Assembly: GCA_963731625.1 (NCBI GenBank)
Contig: CAVSWH010000001.1
Location: forward strand, 496,001 to 560,000
Reading direction: 5' to 3'
From: PALSA-555 sp963731625
GTDB taxonomy: Bacteria; Actinomycetota; Acidimicrobiia; IMCC26256; PALSA-555
Length of the DNA: 64,000 nucleotides
The translations under genes and the position numbers were made by a program. The notes under the pieces were generated by a model. The model did no database searches, was not told the origin of the DNA, and was given only the letters and a program-made list of their open reading frames with translations. Positions 42,794 through 51,031 of the stretch are shown piece by piece (the first letter of the stretch is position 1; every line of letters begins with the position of its first letter).

Positions 42794-44014
42794 TCACCGG
42801 GCCTCGAGGCGCACCGGGAGTTGCTCGTGTCGCCGGACCATCAGGCTGTTGACCCAGCGCGGGGCGTGCTCGGAGTCCAGGATGATGGTGCTGGTGCGGT
42901 CGAGCAACACTTTGAGCACGTTGCGTGCCTCGATCCGAGCTAAGGGGGCGCCAACGCAGTGATGGATGCCTCGACCGAACGACACATGGTGGCGCGGCGC
43001 CGCCCGGTCGAGATCGACTTCGTCGGGTCGTTCGAACTCGACCGGGTCACGGTTGGCGGCGGCCCAGAGCAACAGAACGGTGGCGTCGGCCGAGATGTCG
43101 ACACCGCCGAGGGTCGTGTCGTTGGACACCGAACGCATGTGGTAGCGGAACGGCGGCTCCATGCGCAGCGCCTCTTCCACGAACACCGGAATCTGCTCGG
43201 AGTTCTGGCGGAGGTGCTGCTGAAGCTCCTGGTTTTCGGCCAGGATGCGCACGGCGTTGCCGAGAAGGCTCGTGGTGGACTCGCCGCCGGCACTCAACAA
43301 GGTGTGCAGGATGGTATGGGCTTCGAAGTCGCTGAACACCCCGGCGTCCACGCCGCGGGCCACAGCACCGAGGAGATCGTCACTGGGCTCCTTGACCGCT
43401 TGTGAGAGTTGATCGGCGATCCAGGTCTGAATCTCGCCAATGCGGTCGATGAGCTCGATCAGGTCGTCGAGGGTCAGCGTCGAACCCAACATCGCGGTGG
43501 AGTCGAATGCGGCACTTAAGAGCTGGTTCGGGTCGCTGTCGTGGAAGCCGATGAGGCGACTGACAATGGTGATCGGAACGACATTGCCGATCGCACTCAT
43601 GAACTCGACCGTCCCGTCCTCCAGCGCCTGCGTCACGCACCCGTTGGTGATGTCGACGACGTCGGGCTCGAGCTCCTCCATGCGTTTGGCGACCAACTGC
43701 GGGAACACGGTTCCGCGGTGCAACGCGTGCGCGGGCGGATCGGCGGTCGCCAGCGCTTGTACCCCAGCGTCGCCGAAAGGCAGGCGCCGAGGAAGGCCGT
43801 CGTCGTCGCGGTAGAGCAAACACTCGATGTTCGACGAGAAGTCTTCGACCCGGCCGGTGGCCTCCGCCACCAGCTCGAACGTGGTGACCGTGAACACCCC
43901 GGTACCCGGGACCTCCCACACCGGGGCTTGGGCGCGGAGTTGCCCGTAGAAGGGGTAGGGATCGTCGATCACCTCCCGGTCGAGCAGCAGCGAGGCCGCG
44001 ATGCCATTCTTCAT
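42794..44014 (-). CDS. Cytochrome P450
   Basis: 406-residue soluble P450. It has the I-helix LLSAGGESTTSLLGNAV, ExxR as VEEALRMEPP and heme loop FGRGIHHCVGAPLARIEARN with the axial Cys. Two ATGs compete: 44023 is only one base after GGAGG, while 44014 has the usual spacing, so I start at 44014. It is the only gene between repeat copies C and D, as if carried as a one-gene cassette. It differs in sequence from the P450s at 10040 and 20936. Confidence 0.94.
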   Translation of the reverse strand: MKNGIAASLLLDREVIDDPYPFYGQLRAQAPVWEVPGTGVFTVTTFELVAEATGRVEDFSSNIECLLYRDDDGLPRRLPFGDAGVQALATADPPAHALHRGTVFPQLVAKRMEELEPDVVDITNGCVTQALEDGTVEFMSAIGNVVPITIVSRLIGFHDSDPNQLLSAAFDSTAMLGSTLTLDDLIELIDRIGEIQTWIADQLSQAVKEPSDDLLGAVARGVDAGVFSDFEAHTILHTLLSAGGESTTSLLGNAVRILAENQELQQHLRQNSEQIPVFVEEALRMEPPFRYHMRSVSNDTTLGGVDISADATVLLLWAAANRDPVEFERPDEVDLDRAAPRHHVSFGRGIHHCVGAPLARIEARNVLKVLLDRTSTIILDSEHAPRWVNSLMVRRHEQLPVRLEAR

Positions 44015-44051
44015 GTGACGCATCCCTCCTTGCTGTCATGATTCCAGAGAT

Positions 44052-44205
44052 ATGGCGACTGCCGTCCTCTTCGACTTCAAGCGTCAGGACTGCAACTGCG
44101 TTCACCTACGGGCCCTCGTTGCCCAGGCGAACGGCTTGTGTGTGGGCATCGAGTGACCTCGAGTGACCACATGTGCAGCAACTTGATGGGATGCTGATGG
44201 GATCC
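44052..44205 (+). repeat. Dispersed ~155-bp repeat (copy D)
   Basis: GCGACTGCCGTCCTCTTCGA then CTTCAAGCGTCAGGACTGCAA, nearly identical to copy A over the first 42 bases (37 matches by eye). It has GTTGCCCAGGCGAACGG in the middle, a tandem CGAGTGACC, and ACTTGATGGGATGCTGATGG at the end. It lies just upstream of the P450 start. Confidence 0.75.
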
Positions 44206-44227
44206 TCTTCCGAGGTGTGGGGTAGTC

Positions 44228-44446
44228 GTGGCGCAAGGGCTGTCTGACATCGAGTACCTCCGAGCAATCGAAGCCCTGGCCAACAGGGTTCGAGATGAGG
44301 CAATGGTCAAAGGTTGGCTGTCCTACCTTCCCGATCCACCGACCGCGACGCCGCTTCAACGAGCAGTAAACGAACTGGCCCGCACACTTCGGCACGTCCA
44401 CCAACCTGACGATGGCTGCCTCGACAAGGAGTCGGACTCTCAGTAG
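44228..44446 (+). CDS. Small hypothetical protein
   Basis: 72-residue frame with a GTG start and no recognised family. It is charged, helical in appearance (SDIEYLRAIEALANRVRDEAMVKGWLSYL) and has no signal or membrane segment. The codon composition looks protein-like, but the ribosome site is poor (GAGGTG 16 bases away). It starts about 20 bp after repeat copy D. It could be a small regulator or a chance frame. Confidence 0.35.
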   Translation: MAQGLSDIEYLRAIEALANRVRDEAMVKGWLSYLPDPPTATPLQRAVNELARTLRHVHQPDDGCLDKESDSQ

Positions 44447-44599
44447 CGCTGGACGCTCCTCTAAGCGGGCGAGACCGGCCGCCCTCGGGGCGGTCCAGGG
44501 CGGCGGGTCGCCAACGCGCCGACTTGGACGGCAGGAGAGAACCTTCGCCCCAGCCGACCCAGGGCCGTCGTCTCGTAGTCCCGGTTCCGGATGATCTGC

Positions 44600-44626
44600 T
44601 ATCCTGTCAGACAACAGACTGTCTAG
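44600..44626 (+). promoter_or_regulatory. Promoter and operator of the toxin-antitoxin-like locus
   Basis: An extended -10 (TGCTATCCT, ending 44605) is followed by AGACA (44609-44613) and TGTCT (44620-44624) as a short inverted repeat over the expected transcription start. The next gene's AGAAGGG ribosome site starts right after. Confidence 0.5.
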
Positions 44627-44639
44627 AAGGGTGTCTGAG

Positions 44640-45233
44640 ATGGCGGACGACGAGCTTCATTCCGGGACTGCCGCTGGACTTCTGCGGTTTTTGGGCTATT
44701 CGGCTGAAAAGGGTCTTATCAACGCGACGACGGCGGGCGCCCGGAGATCGGCTTGCACGAAGGTGCTGGAGATCGACGGGCCGAAATGGCGCGAGCAGTC
44801 GATCGCGGACCTCGACGTCGAAGATCAACTCGACCAATTCTCGAGAAAGGCCGGCGGGAAGTACAGCCCAGGGAGTCTCGCCACGTATGGGCAGCGCTTC
44901 CGGGACGCGGTCACTGACTACGCGCAGTTCCTGGCCAACCCGACTGGCTACCGCGGCTCGAAGCCGAGAACACGGTCAAGGGCGACGTCCGGCCAGATTG
45001 CGGCCTCGTCCGGCAGCCGCACCCGGTCGTCGAGGGCAACCACCCCCGCGCCCCCAGCCTCTCGGGACGCTGGACTGATCACATACCCGTTTCCCCTGGC
45101 GAGCGGGGCGCTTGGCTATGTCCAACTCCCCCGTGAACTCACACCAGCCGACATCGAAAGGCTCTGTCACTTCGTCCGCAGTCTGGCGATCGATGACCCG
45201 AGTGGCGCGGGCCGAGTTCCGGGACCGTCATGA
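44640..45233 (+). CDS. Hypothetical protein of a toxin-antitoxin-like locus
   Basis: 197 residues from ATG 44640, with AGAAGGG eight bases upstream. The N-terminal ~100 residues (TAAGLLRFLGYSAEKGLINATTAGARRSACTKVLEIDGPKW) look like a small helical DNA-associated domain reminiscent of a SAM-like integrase N-domain. A Ser/Arg/Thr-rich linker (about 105-140) follows. The C-terminal end (ITYPFPLASGALGYVQLPRELTPADIERLCHFVRSLA) matches a short conserved motif seen in many uncharacterised proteins next to toxin-antitoxin genes. Its stop overlaps the RelE-like toxin start as ATGA. Possibly the partner of that toxin; function unproven. Confidence 0.7.
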   Translation: MADDELHSGTAAGLLRFLGYSAEKGLINATTAGARRSACTKVLEIDGPKWREQSIADLDVEDQLDQFSRKAGGKYSPGSLATYGQRFRDAVTDYAQFLANPTGYRGSKPRTRSRATSGQIAASSGSRTRSSRATTPAPPASRDAGLITYPFPLASGALGYVQLPRELTPADIERLCHFVRSLAIDDPSGAGRVPGPS

Positions 45234-45658
45234 CAGCGACCGATCCGTCGGACCCTTGGCGGATCCATTTCTTCCAGCTCCAACCGGGTGATCCAGGCGG
45301 GCAGGGAGCCCCTGCGAAGGACTTCCTCGACGCGATCCCACCAAAATGCGCGGCGGAAGTTCAGGCTGTCCTCGAGGCCGTTGCGGGCGCACCGCCGCCG
45401 GCCTTCTCCGGCGGCGGCAAGTGGGAAGCAATGCACGGCGACATGGCCGGGTTCTATGAGGTTCGGGTCCAGGGAGGTGGGTACAACCACCGCCTGTTCT
45501 GCCTCCTTGAACGCGCTGCCCCCGACCTCGGAGGTCCGAGCATCGTCTGTCTTGGCGGCCTGTCAAAGCGTCCGCGCTCAGCTGCCCGGAACCGCGACTA
45601 CCGGTCAATCAGGCAGTACGCCGACGAGTTTCACCGGACGCGCTGCGTGATGGACTAG
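45230..45658 (+). CDS. RelE/HigB-like (phage Gp49-type) toxin
   Basis: 142-residue RelE/HigB-like protein. The pattern DFLDAIPPKCAAEVQAVLEAVAG, WEAMHGDMAGFYEVRVQGGGYNHRLFCLLERA and GGLSKRPRSAARNRDYRSIRQYADEFHRT (Arg/Tyr/Lys near the C-terminus) is that of ribosome-dependent mRNA interferases. The N-terminus is extended compared with typical HigB. Translation is coupled to the upstream hypothetical gene. Its 3' end overlaps the convergent Xre gene by 50 bp, an arrangement that could yield antisense control. Confidence 0.8.
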   Translation: MTATDPSDPWRIHFFQLQPGDPGGQGAPAKDFLDAIPPKCAAEVQAVLEAVAGAPPPAFSGGGKWEAMHGDMAGFYEVRVQGGGYNHRLFCLLERAAPDLGGPSIVCLGGLSKRPRSAARNRDYRSIRQYADEFHRTRCVMD

Positions 45659-45956
45659 TCATCCGCTTGCGGACCACCAGCTCCACGTCGAGTGCCCCCA
45701 ATAAAGCGGATACCGTCGACAACGTCGGGTTGTGCGGCCCAGCGCTGAATAGCCGGCGCACGACCTCGGGCTTCAATCCCGCCCGCCTAGCCAGATCTGC
45801 TTTAGACAATTCGAGTTGGGCGCGTCGTTCGTCGAGAGCCCTAATGACCGCGTCAATGGCCTCAATCCTTGACCGAGCGCGCCTATAGGCATCGGCGTAC
45901 TCAGGGTCTCCCATCCGCCGATCGAAGTACCTCTCGCCACCCGTCTTCTGGGTCAC
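45609..45956 (-). CDS. Xre-family HTH antitoxin-like protein
   Basis: 115-residue DNA-binding protein. The HTH lies at about residues 47-90: LELSKADLARRAGLKPEVVRRLFSAGPHNPTLSTVSALLGALDVEL. The N-terminal helix (DAYRRARSRIEAIDAVIRALDERRAQ) resembles the HigA antitoxin extension. GTG follows GGGAGAAG. A perfect inverted repeat (arms AGCGTAAC/GTTACGCT) upstream should be its own operator. It faces the toxin gene, not in an operon with it, so this may be a second, orphan system or a split HigBA. Confidence 0.83.
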   Translation of the reverse strand: MTQKTGGERYFDRRMGDPEYADAYRRARSRIEAIDAVIRALDERRAQLELSKADLARRAGLKPEVVRRLFSAGPHNPTLSTVSALLGALDVELVVRKRMTSPSRSASGETRRRTA

Positions 45957-45975
45957 TCGCTTCTCCCGGATCTTC

Positions 45976-45997
45976 AGCGTAACACATATGTTACGCT
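45976..45997. promoter_or_regulatory. Operator upstream of the Xre antitoxin gene
   Basis: AGCGTAAC (45976-45983) and GTTACGCT (45990-45997) are perfect inverted arms around ACATAT, 20 bp from the GTG start. The AT-rich centre may double as a -10. Confidence 0.75.
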
Positions 45998-46321
45998 AAT
46001 CGTCGCTGTCAGGCAAGTACTCAGCGATCAAATGGTGCCCTACCTCGGCGGCGGACCTCGTGACCGGCGATTCAGGAAACCGGAAGTCAGAAAGGTCCCC
46101 GACGAACTCTACGAACCCGTCGACCATGAACGGACCCGGCCGGGACCATCAGCAGAGGGATGCTCCGCGGAGCGGGTTCGCGCATCTCCTACTGGCGCCG
46201 TGCCAAGCCGTCCTGTTATCGGATTGACTCGGGAACTATGAACCGCGACTTGTAAGGGCGGTCCCGGCGCCGACGAAGTCCCTGGTCACAGCCTCGATAT
46301 CCGCTCTGACCTGCCCGGACG

Positions 46322-46420
46322 TTTGTCGTTAGTTGTCGTTGGTTGTCAACGTTTTTCGACATTCCACGGACTTGGCACGGACTTGAGAGAGCCCAAGGAG
46401 CCGCAAGGAGCCCCAAGGAG
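46322..46420. repeat. Two sets of triple decamer repeats (iteron-like)
   Basis: TTGTCGTTAG-TTGTCGTTGG-TTGTCAACGT (46323-46352) is followed by a doubled ACGGACTTG, then GCCCAAGGAG-CCGCAAGGAG-CCCCAAGGAG (46391-46420). The 10-bp period and position at the edge of an accessory block suggest protein-binding arms such as an integrase or replication-initiator site. It lies in the 643-bp gap 45998-46640, which otherwise holds no intact gene. Confidence 0.65.
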
Positions 46421-46552
46421 GTGGAAGAGCCCGGTGACGGTGGCCCGAGAGAGTTGGCGGCTCGGGCCGGGCCGGTGCGGCGGTGAGTCGGTCCGAATTC
46501 CCGGTGCTGGGCTGGGATCGGTCAGGGTGTCGGGCGCGCTGCGGGTTCGCCT

Positions 46553-46699
46553 TCAGGCGGAGCGCGCCACTAGCTGGGCAGGGCTCATCGGCTTCGAGGC
46601 AGTTCGGGTCACGACGAAGGGCCATTCGTCGATCGGGGTGATGCGCAGGACGAGCAGCCGGTTGAGCATGCTGTCGCGTGTGACGAGCCCCAGCAGCGC
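46553..46699 (-). pseudogene. CBS-domain fragment
   Basis: A 48-codon minus-strand frame reads ALLGLVTRDSMLNRLLVLRITPIDEWPF..., whose start matches the end of a CBS domain (xGLVTRDxLL). It lacks everything before it and a start. It overlaps the beginning of the permease frame. It probably is the 3' remnant of a decayed gene. Confidence 0.4.
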
Positions 46700-47879
46700 G
46701 GACTATGCGGGTCACCTAACTGGGGATGCCGCGCCCGGGGTTTCGGAACGGCGTGGCCCACGTTTGGGCTGGCTCCTCGCGGCGATTGGCGTCATCGCGG
46801 CGGTCACGGGGGCGATCATCAACTCGGGGGATGCCCGGTCGGCCGCGTCGCAGGTTTGGTCACCGTTTGTGCTCGTCGCGGGACTGCTCCTGATCGGCCT
46901 GGTGGCCGACGCCGACGGTCTCTTCGCCGCCGCTGGTCACGCGCTGGCCCGCCTGGCCCGCAACGGCGTCGTGCTGTATGCGGGGTCGATGCTGCTCGTC
47001 GCGGTGGTGACCGCGGTGTTGAACCTCGACACCTCGGTCGCGTTCCTCACCCCAGTGCTCGTCTACACCGCCCGGAGCCGGGGCGAAGGCCACGCACCCC
47101 TCCTCTACGGCTGTCTTCTCCTCTCGAATGCCGCGTCCCTGGTGCTGCCCGGCTCCAACCTGACCAACCTGATCGTCCTCGGGCACCTACATCTCAGCGG
47201 CGGACGCTTCCTGGCCCAGCTCTGGCCCGCCGCCCTCGCCGCGATCCTCGTCACGGCAACCGTCGTGGCGATCTGTGAGCGTCGTTCGCTGCGCACCACC
47301 GTCACCGACCTCACCAAACCCGACCGCCCCCAGCTCGGCCTCGGACTCCTCGCCGTCGGCGCCGCCGCGGCGCTGGTCGTCGTGTTGCGCTCCCCGGCGC
47401 TCCCCGTCGCGGCCCTCGGCGTGCTCGCCGCCGGCGTCCGCGTCGCACGCCGCGCCGAGCCGCCCCGCCGCTTCCTCGAGGTGCTCGGCCTCCCGGTCCT
47501 CATCGGCCTCTTCGGCATCGCCGTCGCCCTCGGGACCCTCGGACGGGCATGGTCAGGACCAACCACCTTGCTTTCACACCTCAACTCAGCGGCGAGCGCC
47601 GCGCTGGCCGCCGGCGCCGCGGTGCTCGTGAACAACCTGCCCGCCGCAGCCCTGCTCGCCGCCCGCGTCCCCCCACGCCCCTACGCGCTGCTCGTCGGCC
47701 TGAACCTCGGTCCCAACCTCTTCATGACCGGCTCCCTCGCATGGATCCTGTGGCGACGCGCCGCACGAACCGCCGGCGCCCAACCGTCGATCGCTCACGC
47801 GAGTCGCCTCGGCGCCATCGCCGTCCCGCTCTCCATCGCCGCAGCGCTCGGAGCACTCGCTCTTACCGGCGCACACTGA
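46641..47879 (+). CDS. ArsB/NhaD-type (ion transporter superfamily) permease
   Basis: 412-residue membrane protein with about ten to eleven hydrophobic segments, beginning WLLAAIGVIAAVTGAII. Two family hallmarks stand out: LLLSNAASLVLPGSNLTNLIV in the first half and LVNNLPAAALLA...LLVGLNLGPNLFMTGSLAWILW in the second, the inverted-repeat motifs of the ArsB/SLC13-like superfamily. It should export an oxyanion or exchange an ion across the membrane; arsenite is not proven since no arsR, arsC or acr genes are nearby. The start is uncertain (ATG 46641 or 46668, GTG 46680), all with poor ribosome sites. Confidence 0.82.
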   Translation: MRRTSSRLSMLSRVTSPSSADYAGHLTGDAAPGVSERRGPRLGWLLAAIGVIAAVTGAIINSGDARSAASQVWSPFVLVAGLLLIGLVADADGLFAAAGHALARLARNGVVLYAGSMLLVAVVTAVLNLDTSVAFLTPVLVYTARSRGEGHAPLLYGCLLLSNAASLVLPGSNLTNLIVLGHLHLSGGRFLAQLWPAALAAILVTATVVAICERRSLRTTVTDLTKPDRPQLGLGLLAVGAAAALVVVLRSPALPVAALGVLAAGVRVARRAEPPRRFLEVLGLPVLIGLFGIAVALGTLGRAWSGPTTLLSHLNSAASAALAAGAAVLVNNLPAAALLAARVPPRPYALLVGLNLGPNLFMTGSLAWILWRRAARTAGAQPSIAHASRLGAIAVPLSIAAALGALALTGAH

Positions 47880-48068
47880 CCGGGGCTCGCTTCAGGCACG
47901 TCACGACCCGCACTGCAAGATGGATCGGTGGGCAGGTATCTGCACGTGTCGTGATGAGGCTTCGTGCCCAGCCGCGCGGTGGTGGAGGTGACGAGTGGAC
48001 CCAACGTCAACAGGGCTGCCCAGCTGTGAGCTGGTGCGACCGGTTCACAACGTCCGTGCTGAGAACAG

Positions 48069-49035
48069 CTAGTCCGCCGCGTCCGGGCGTGTCGGTCGAC
48101 GGATCGGCTGATACGTGGTGACTGACGAGGCGCCCATCAGCACCTGCGCGACGGCGGTTGCGATCAACGCGGGCACGACAAAGCCAGGCCGTCCCGTCAC
48201 CTCGGCGACAAAGACGATGCCGGCAATCGGTGTTCGATAGCCGGCTCCAAGAAACGCTGCCGCGCCCACCACCGGGAACAGGCTGGTGTGGGTTCCCGCG
48301 ACGCCTTGCACGAAGCGACCTAGCAGCCAACCCTGCACAAACAGCGGGATGAATAGCCCACCCGCGCCCCCACCCTCGACGGTGAGCAGTGTGGCCAGCG
48401 CATGCAGCACGAACAGCCCGGCGATCAACGCCACCGCACGGTTGGGATTCAGCGTCCAGGCGATCGCCTGATAACCCGGCCCCAGCGTCAGGCCCTGATC
48501 GAACAAGAGAAAGGCCAGCGCGGTCACCCCAGCGAGGCCGACCGCCCCGATGAGCAGACGGAGCCAAGCTGGCCGGGCGCGGCTGTGGGCCTTCGCGCCT
48601 CGCAGCAGATACGCGAACGCTCGCGCGCCAACACCGGCCAGGATTCCCAGACCCAGTGCACCCACGAGTCGGACGGCATCGAAGGTGGGCTGGCCACTGA
48701 CCGGAAACAGCGTCGCGGTCCCATAGAACGCCACATACGTCAGATACGAGGTCGCCGAGCCAATGCAGCGCCGCCCAGGCCAACGCCAAGCCCAGCCCTG
48801 GCGCTAGTACCTGCCACCCACGGGGCAACCTCAACACCCAAGCCAGCAACGTCCGTGACGTCACCCACTCAAAGCCGGTGACCGCCAACCCTCCCAGGAC
48901 ACCCGTCAGCGCCGACAGCAGCAACATTCGATGCCAACGCCACGACCGAGCCCGCGCGAACGAGTCGGTCAGAGTCCTCCAGAGCCAGCGTCCGTCATGC
49001 CTCGCGGCGGCCACGCCGCCCGAGCCTACGGGCAC
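48069..49035 (-). pseudogene. ClC-type chloride channel with internal deletion and frameshift
   Basis: The N-terminal piece (from GTG 49035: ...MLLLSALTGVLGGLAVTGFEWVTSRTLL... to LAWAALHWLG) and the C-terminal piece (ATSYLTYVAFYGTATLFPVSGQPTFDAV... to 48069) are in different frames and join near 48750-48765. A ClC protein has about 120 more residues between these points. The missing part contains the selectivity motifs GSGIP and GREGP. The later motif GGGAGGLFIPLFVQG remains. The gene is therefore dead, not just frameshifted. Confidence 0.8.
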
Positions 49036-49233
49036 GACCGAATTGGCCCGTTCGCCACCCACTTCCACAGCTACGAGGTCGCCTCGCGACCCTCTACTGC
49101 GCGCGGTCCTCGGTTCAATCCGGCCTCGACAGCTCCGGGGAACTTCCGGCGTATCCACGACGACTATCCAGCGAGACGCCGCGCGTGGCGCTCCCTCGCT
49201 GCGCGCCTGACAGACGATCGGAGACCGTGCCTC

Positions 49234-49641
49234 GTGCGCCGGGTTCCCCAACCTCGAGCTGGCAGGCCAACGGCCGGCCTGGCGAGCCTTGTGCTGTGCG
49301 GGGTCGTGCTCGCCACCGGGTGCGGCGGAGGCATGACCAACAGCGCAACGTCACCCCTGCCAACGGGACCCCAAGCCCACGACGCGACCCTCCTCGCCGG
49401 GCGTCAACTCTTCTCGACGAACTGTGCGTCGTGCCATGGCATCTCAGGACAAGGTGGATTAGGACCGAGCTTCACTGGCGGCCGGCTCCTGCGCGATTTC
49501 CCGACAGCCCAGAACCAGATCGCCTTCGTGGCCACCGGACGGGGCGCGATGCCGGGCTTTGCCACGGCACTGACCCCCCAGCAGATCGCTGACGTGGTCG
49601 CCTACGAGCGCGAAGTTCTGTCCGCTGACTCGACACGATGA
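49234..49641 (+). CDS. Cytochrome c lipoprotein
   Basis: 135-residue exported cytochrome. The N-terminal AGLASLVLCGVVLATGCGGG is a lipobox, so Cys at about 28 would be lipidated and anchor it to the membrane. The single heme site is CASCHG in LFSTNCASCHGISGQGGLG, and the distal Met ligand is in RGAMPGF. The C-terminal end LTPQQIADVVAYERE is typical of small class I cytochromes. GTG at 49234 follows GGAG. It overlaps the MauE gene by 4 nt, indicating an electron-transfer operon. Confidence 0.87.
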   Translation: MRRVPQPRAGRPTAGLASLVLCGVVLATGCGGGMTNSATSPLPTGPQAHDATLLAGRQLFSTNCASCHGISGQGGLGPSFTGGRLLRDFPTAQNQIAFVATGRGAMPGFATALTPQQIADVVAYEREVLSADSTR

Positions 49642-50189
49642 TGACAGCGACGAAGTCGACTCGCGGGAAGGCCGAGCGGATCCCCAGCCCGTCCGACAGC
49701 ACGACGCGCCTGGACCGCGGCGAGACGCGGCATCGCTGGGGTGTCGTCGCCTGCACGAGTGCGCGCCTCGTCCTCGGGGGTGTCTGGGTGTGGGCGGGGT
49801 TGGCGAAGATGGCCGATCCGGACGCGGCGATCCGCGCGACCCGGGCCTATCAGATCCTGCCCGAGGTGCTGGTGAAGCCCGTCGCGTGGGGTCTCCCCGT
49901 CATCGAGATCGCGCTCGGCGTCCTGCTCATCGTCGGATTGGCGACCCGGGCGGTAGCGGCGTGCTCCGCCATCTTCTTGCTGGCATACATCGCTGGGATC
50001 GCCTCGGTGTGGGCTCGGGGTCTCCAGATCGACTGCGGCTGCTTCGGCGGCGGCGGATTCTCCCCACATGTTCACGCCTGGCAGTACCTCTCGGAGATCC
50101 TTCGTGACGCGTTGCTCGTCGGTCTGGCGGCGCTCATGACGTTCGGTCCGAACAGCGCATTCGCCCTCGACAACTGGAACGCTCGCTGA
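49638..50189 (+). CDS. MauE/DoxX-family membrane protein
   Basis: 183-residue membrane protein of the MauE/DoxX family. Four hydrophobic segments are visible (ARLVLGGVWVWAGLAKM, WGLPVIEIALGVLLIVGLATRA, AACSAIFLLAYIAGIASVWA and ALLVGLAALMTFG), and the conserved IDCGCFGGGGFSPH motif lies between the third and fourth. MauE proteins move reducing or oxidising equivalents for disulfide formation of periplasmic proteins. It overlaps the cytochrome c gene by 4 nt, and its stop shares a base with the DsbA-like gene start, so all three are co-translated. Confidence 0.88.
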   Translation: MMTATKSTRGKAERIPSPSDSTTRLDRGETRHRWGVVACTSARLVLGGVWVWAGLAKMADPDAAIRATRAYQILPEVLVKPVAWGLPVIEIALGVLLIVGLATRAVAACSAIFLLAYIAGIASVWARGLQIDCGCFGGGGFSPHVHAWQYLSEILRDALLVGLAALMTFGPNSAFALDNWNAR

Positions 50190-51031
50190 TGCCCAACAAG
50201 AAAGCGTTCAAGCTCCCTTCGACTCCGTCGGCTCGTCCTCGCGTCCAGGCCGGCGCCCCGCGCCCGCGGCCACGAACCCGACCGCGCCGCAAGACCCCTC
50301 TCCGCCGTGGCTGGCAGGGTCGGAGCCGTTCCTGGCAGTGGGCGTTGGTCCTCGGCGTGGTCGTCGTCGGCGGCATCGTGGGCGTGGCGGTCCAGGCCAG
50401 CCGATCCCCGACCGAGAACACGCCGGTTATCACCCCGAAGGGTCCGATGGGACCCAATGGCTCGGTGATCGTCGGGCAGCCCACGGCCAGCGTTCTCGTT
50501 GAGGAGTACGGCGACTTCCAGTGCCCGATCTGCAAAGCGTTCCACGACAGCGTCGAGCCGACGATCCAGAACCTCCTGAACGCCGGCACGATCCGGTTCG
50601 CGTTCCATCCGCTTAACGTCATCGACTCGCACTCCCCCGGCAGCACCGAATCGCTGCGGGCCGCCAGCGCCTCCGTCTGCGCGAACGACGCGGGCCAGTT
50701 CTGGAGCTACTACAACCTCCTCTACGACAAGCAAGCGCCGAGCGAGAACTCCGGCTACCTGACCGACGCGAGACTCATCTCCTTCGGCCACCAAGCCGGC
50801 ATCACGGGCCCCGCCTTCGACGTGTTTCAACGGTGTGTGACGAACCACACCTATGAGGGCTATGTGCTCAAGTACGCCGACAAGGCGAGCCAGCCACCCG
50901 CCAACGTCACGGGCACTCCGACGTTCTTCATCAACGGCAAGCCGATCGACAACAACAGCCTTCTCAACGCGTCGGGCACGGGCTTCGACTCCGCGAGGTT
51001 CAGCGCCGTCGTGGCACAGGCCCGCTCGTGA
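50189..51031 (+). CDS. Membrane-anchored DsbA-like thiol-disulfide oxidoreductase
   Basis: 280-residue thioredoxin-fold protein. A basic cytoplasmic N-terminus (RPRPRTRPRRKTPLRRG) and one transmembrane helix (WALVLGVVVVGGIVGVAVQ) are followed by a periplasmic domain with active site CPIC in EYGDFQCPICKAFHDSV and cis-Pro GTPTFFINGKPID. It most likely oxidises or isomerises disulfides of secreted proteins, using the MauE-type partner just upstream and perhaps preparing the cytochrome c. It is unlike the soluble DsbA-like protein at 14622. Confidence 0.92.
   Translation: MPNKKAFKLPSTPSARPRVQAGAPRPRPRTRPRRKTPLRRGWQGRSRSWQWALVLGVVVVGGIVGVAVQASRSPTENTPVITPKGPMGPNGSVIVGQPTASVLVEEYGDFQCPICKAFHDSVEPTIQNLLNAGTIRFAFHPLNVIDSHSPGSTESLRAASASVCANDAGQFWSYYNLLYDKQAPSENSGYLTDARLISFGHQAGITGPAFDVFQRCVTNHTYEGYVLKYADKASQPPANVTGTPTFFINGKPIDNNSLLNASGTGFDSARFSAVVAQARS

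Noticed and set aside
37007..45997. Search for CRISPR-like regularly spaced repeats in the accessory zone.
   Set aside because: The dispersed repeat copies are kilobases apart with unequal spacing and carry genes between them; no spacer array or cas gene exists.
46323..46641. Extension of the permease gene to the first ATG at 46323.
   Set aside because: It would translate the decamer repeats and about 106 low-complexity residues before the first membrane segment, and no ribosome site supports it.
49105..49130. CGGTTCAATCCGG resembles a tRNA T-arm.
   Set aside because: No acceptor stem, D-arm or anticodon arm can be placed around it. No tRNA was recognised anywhere in the window.
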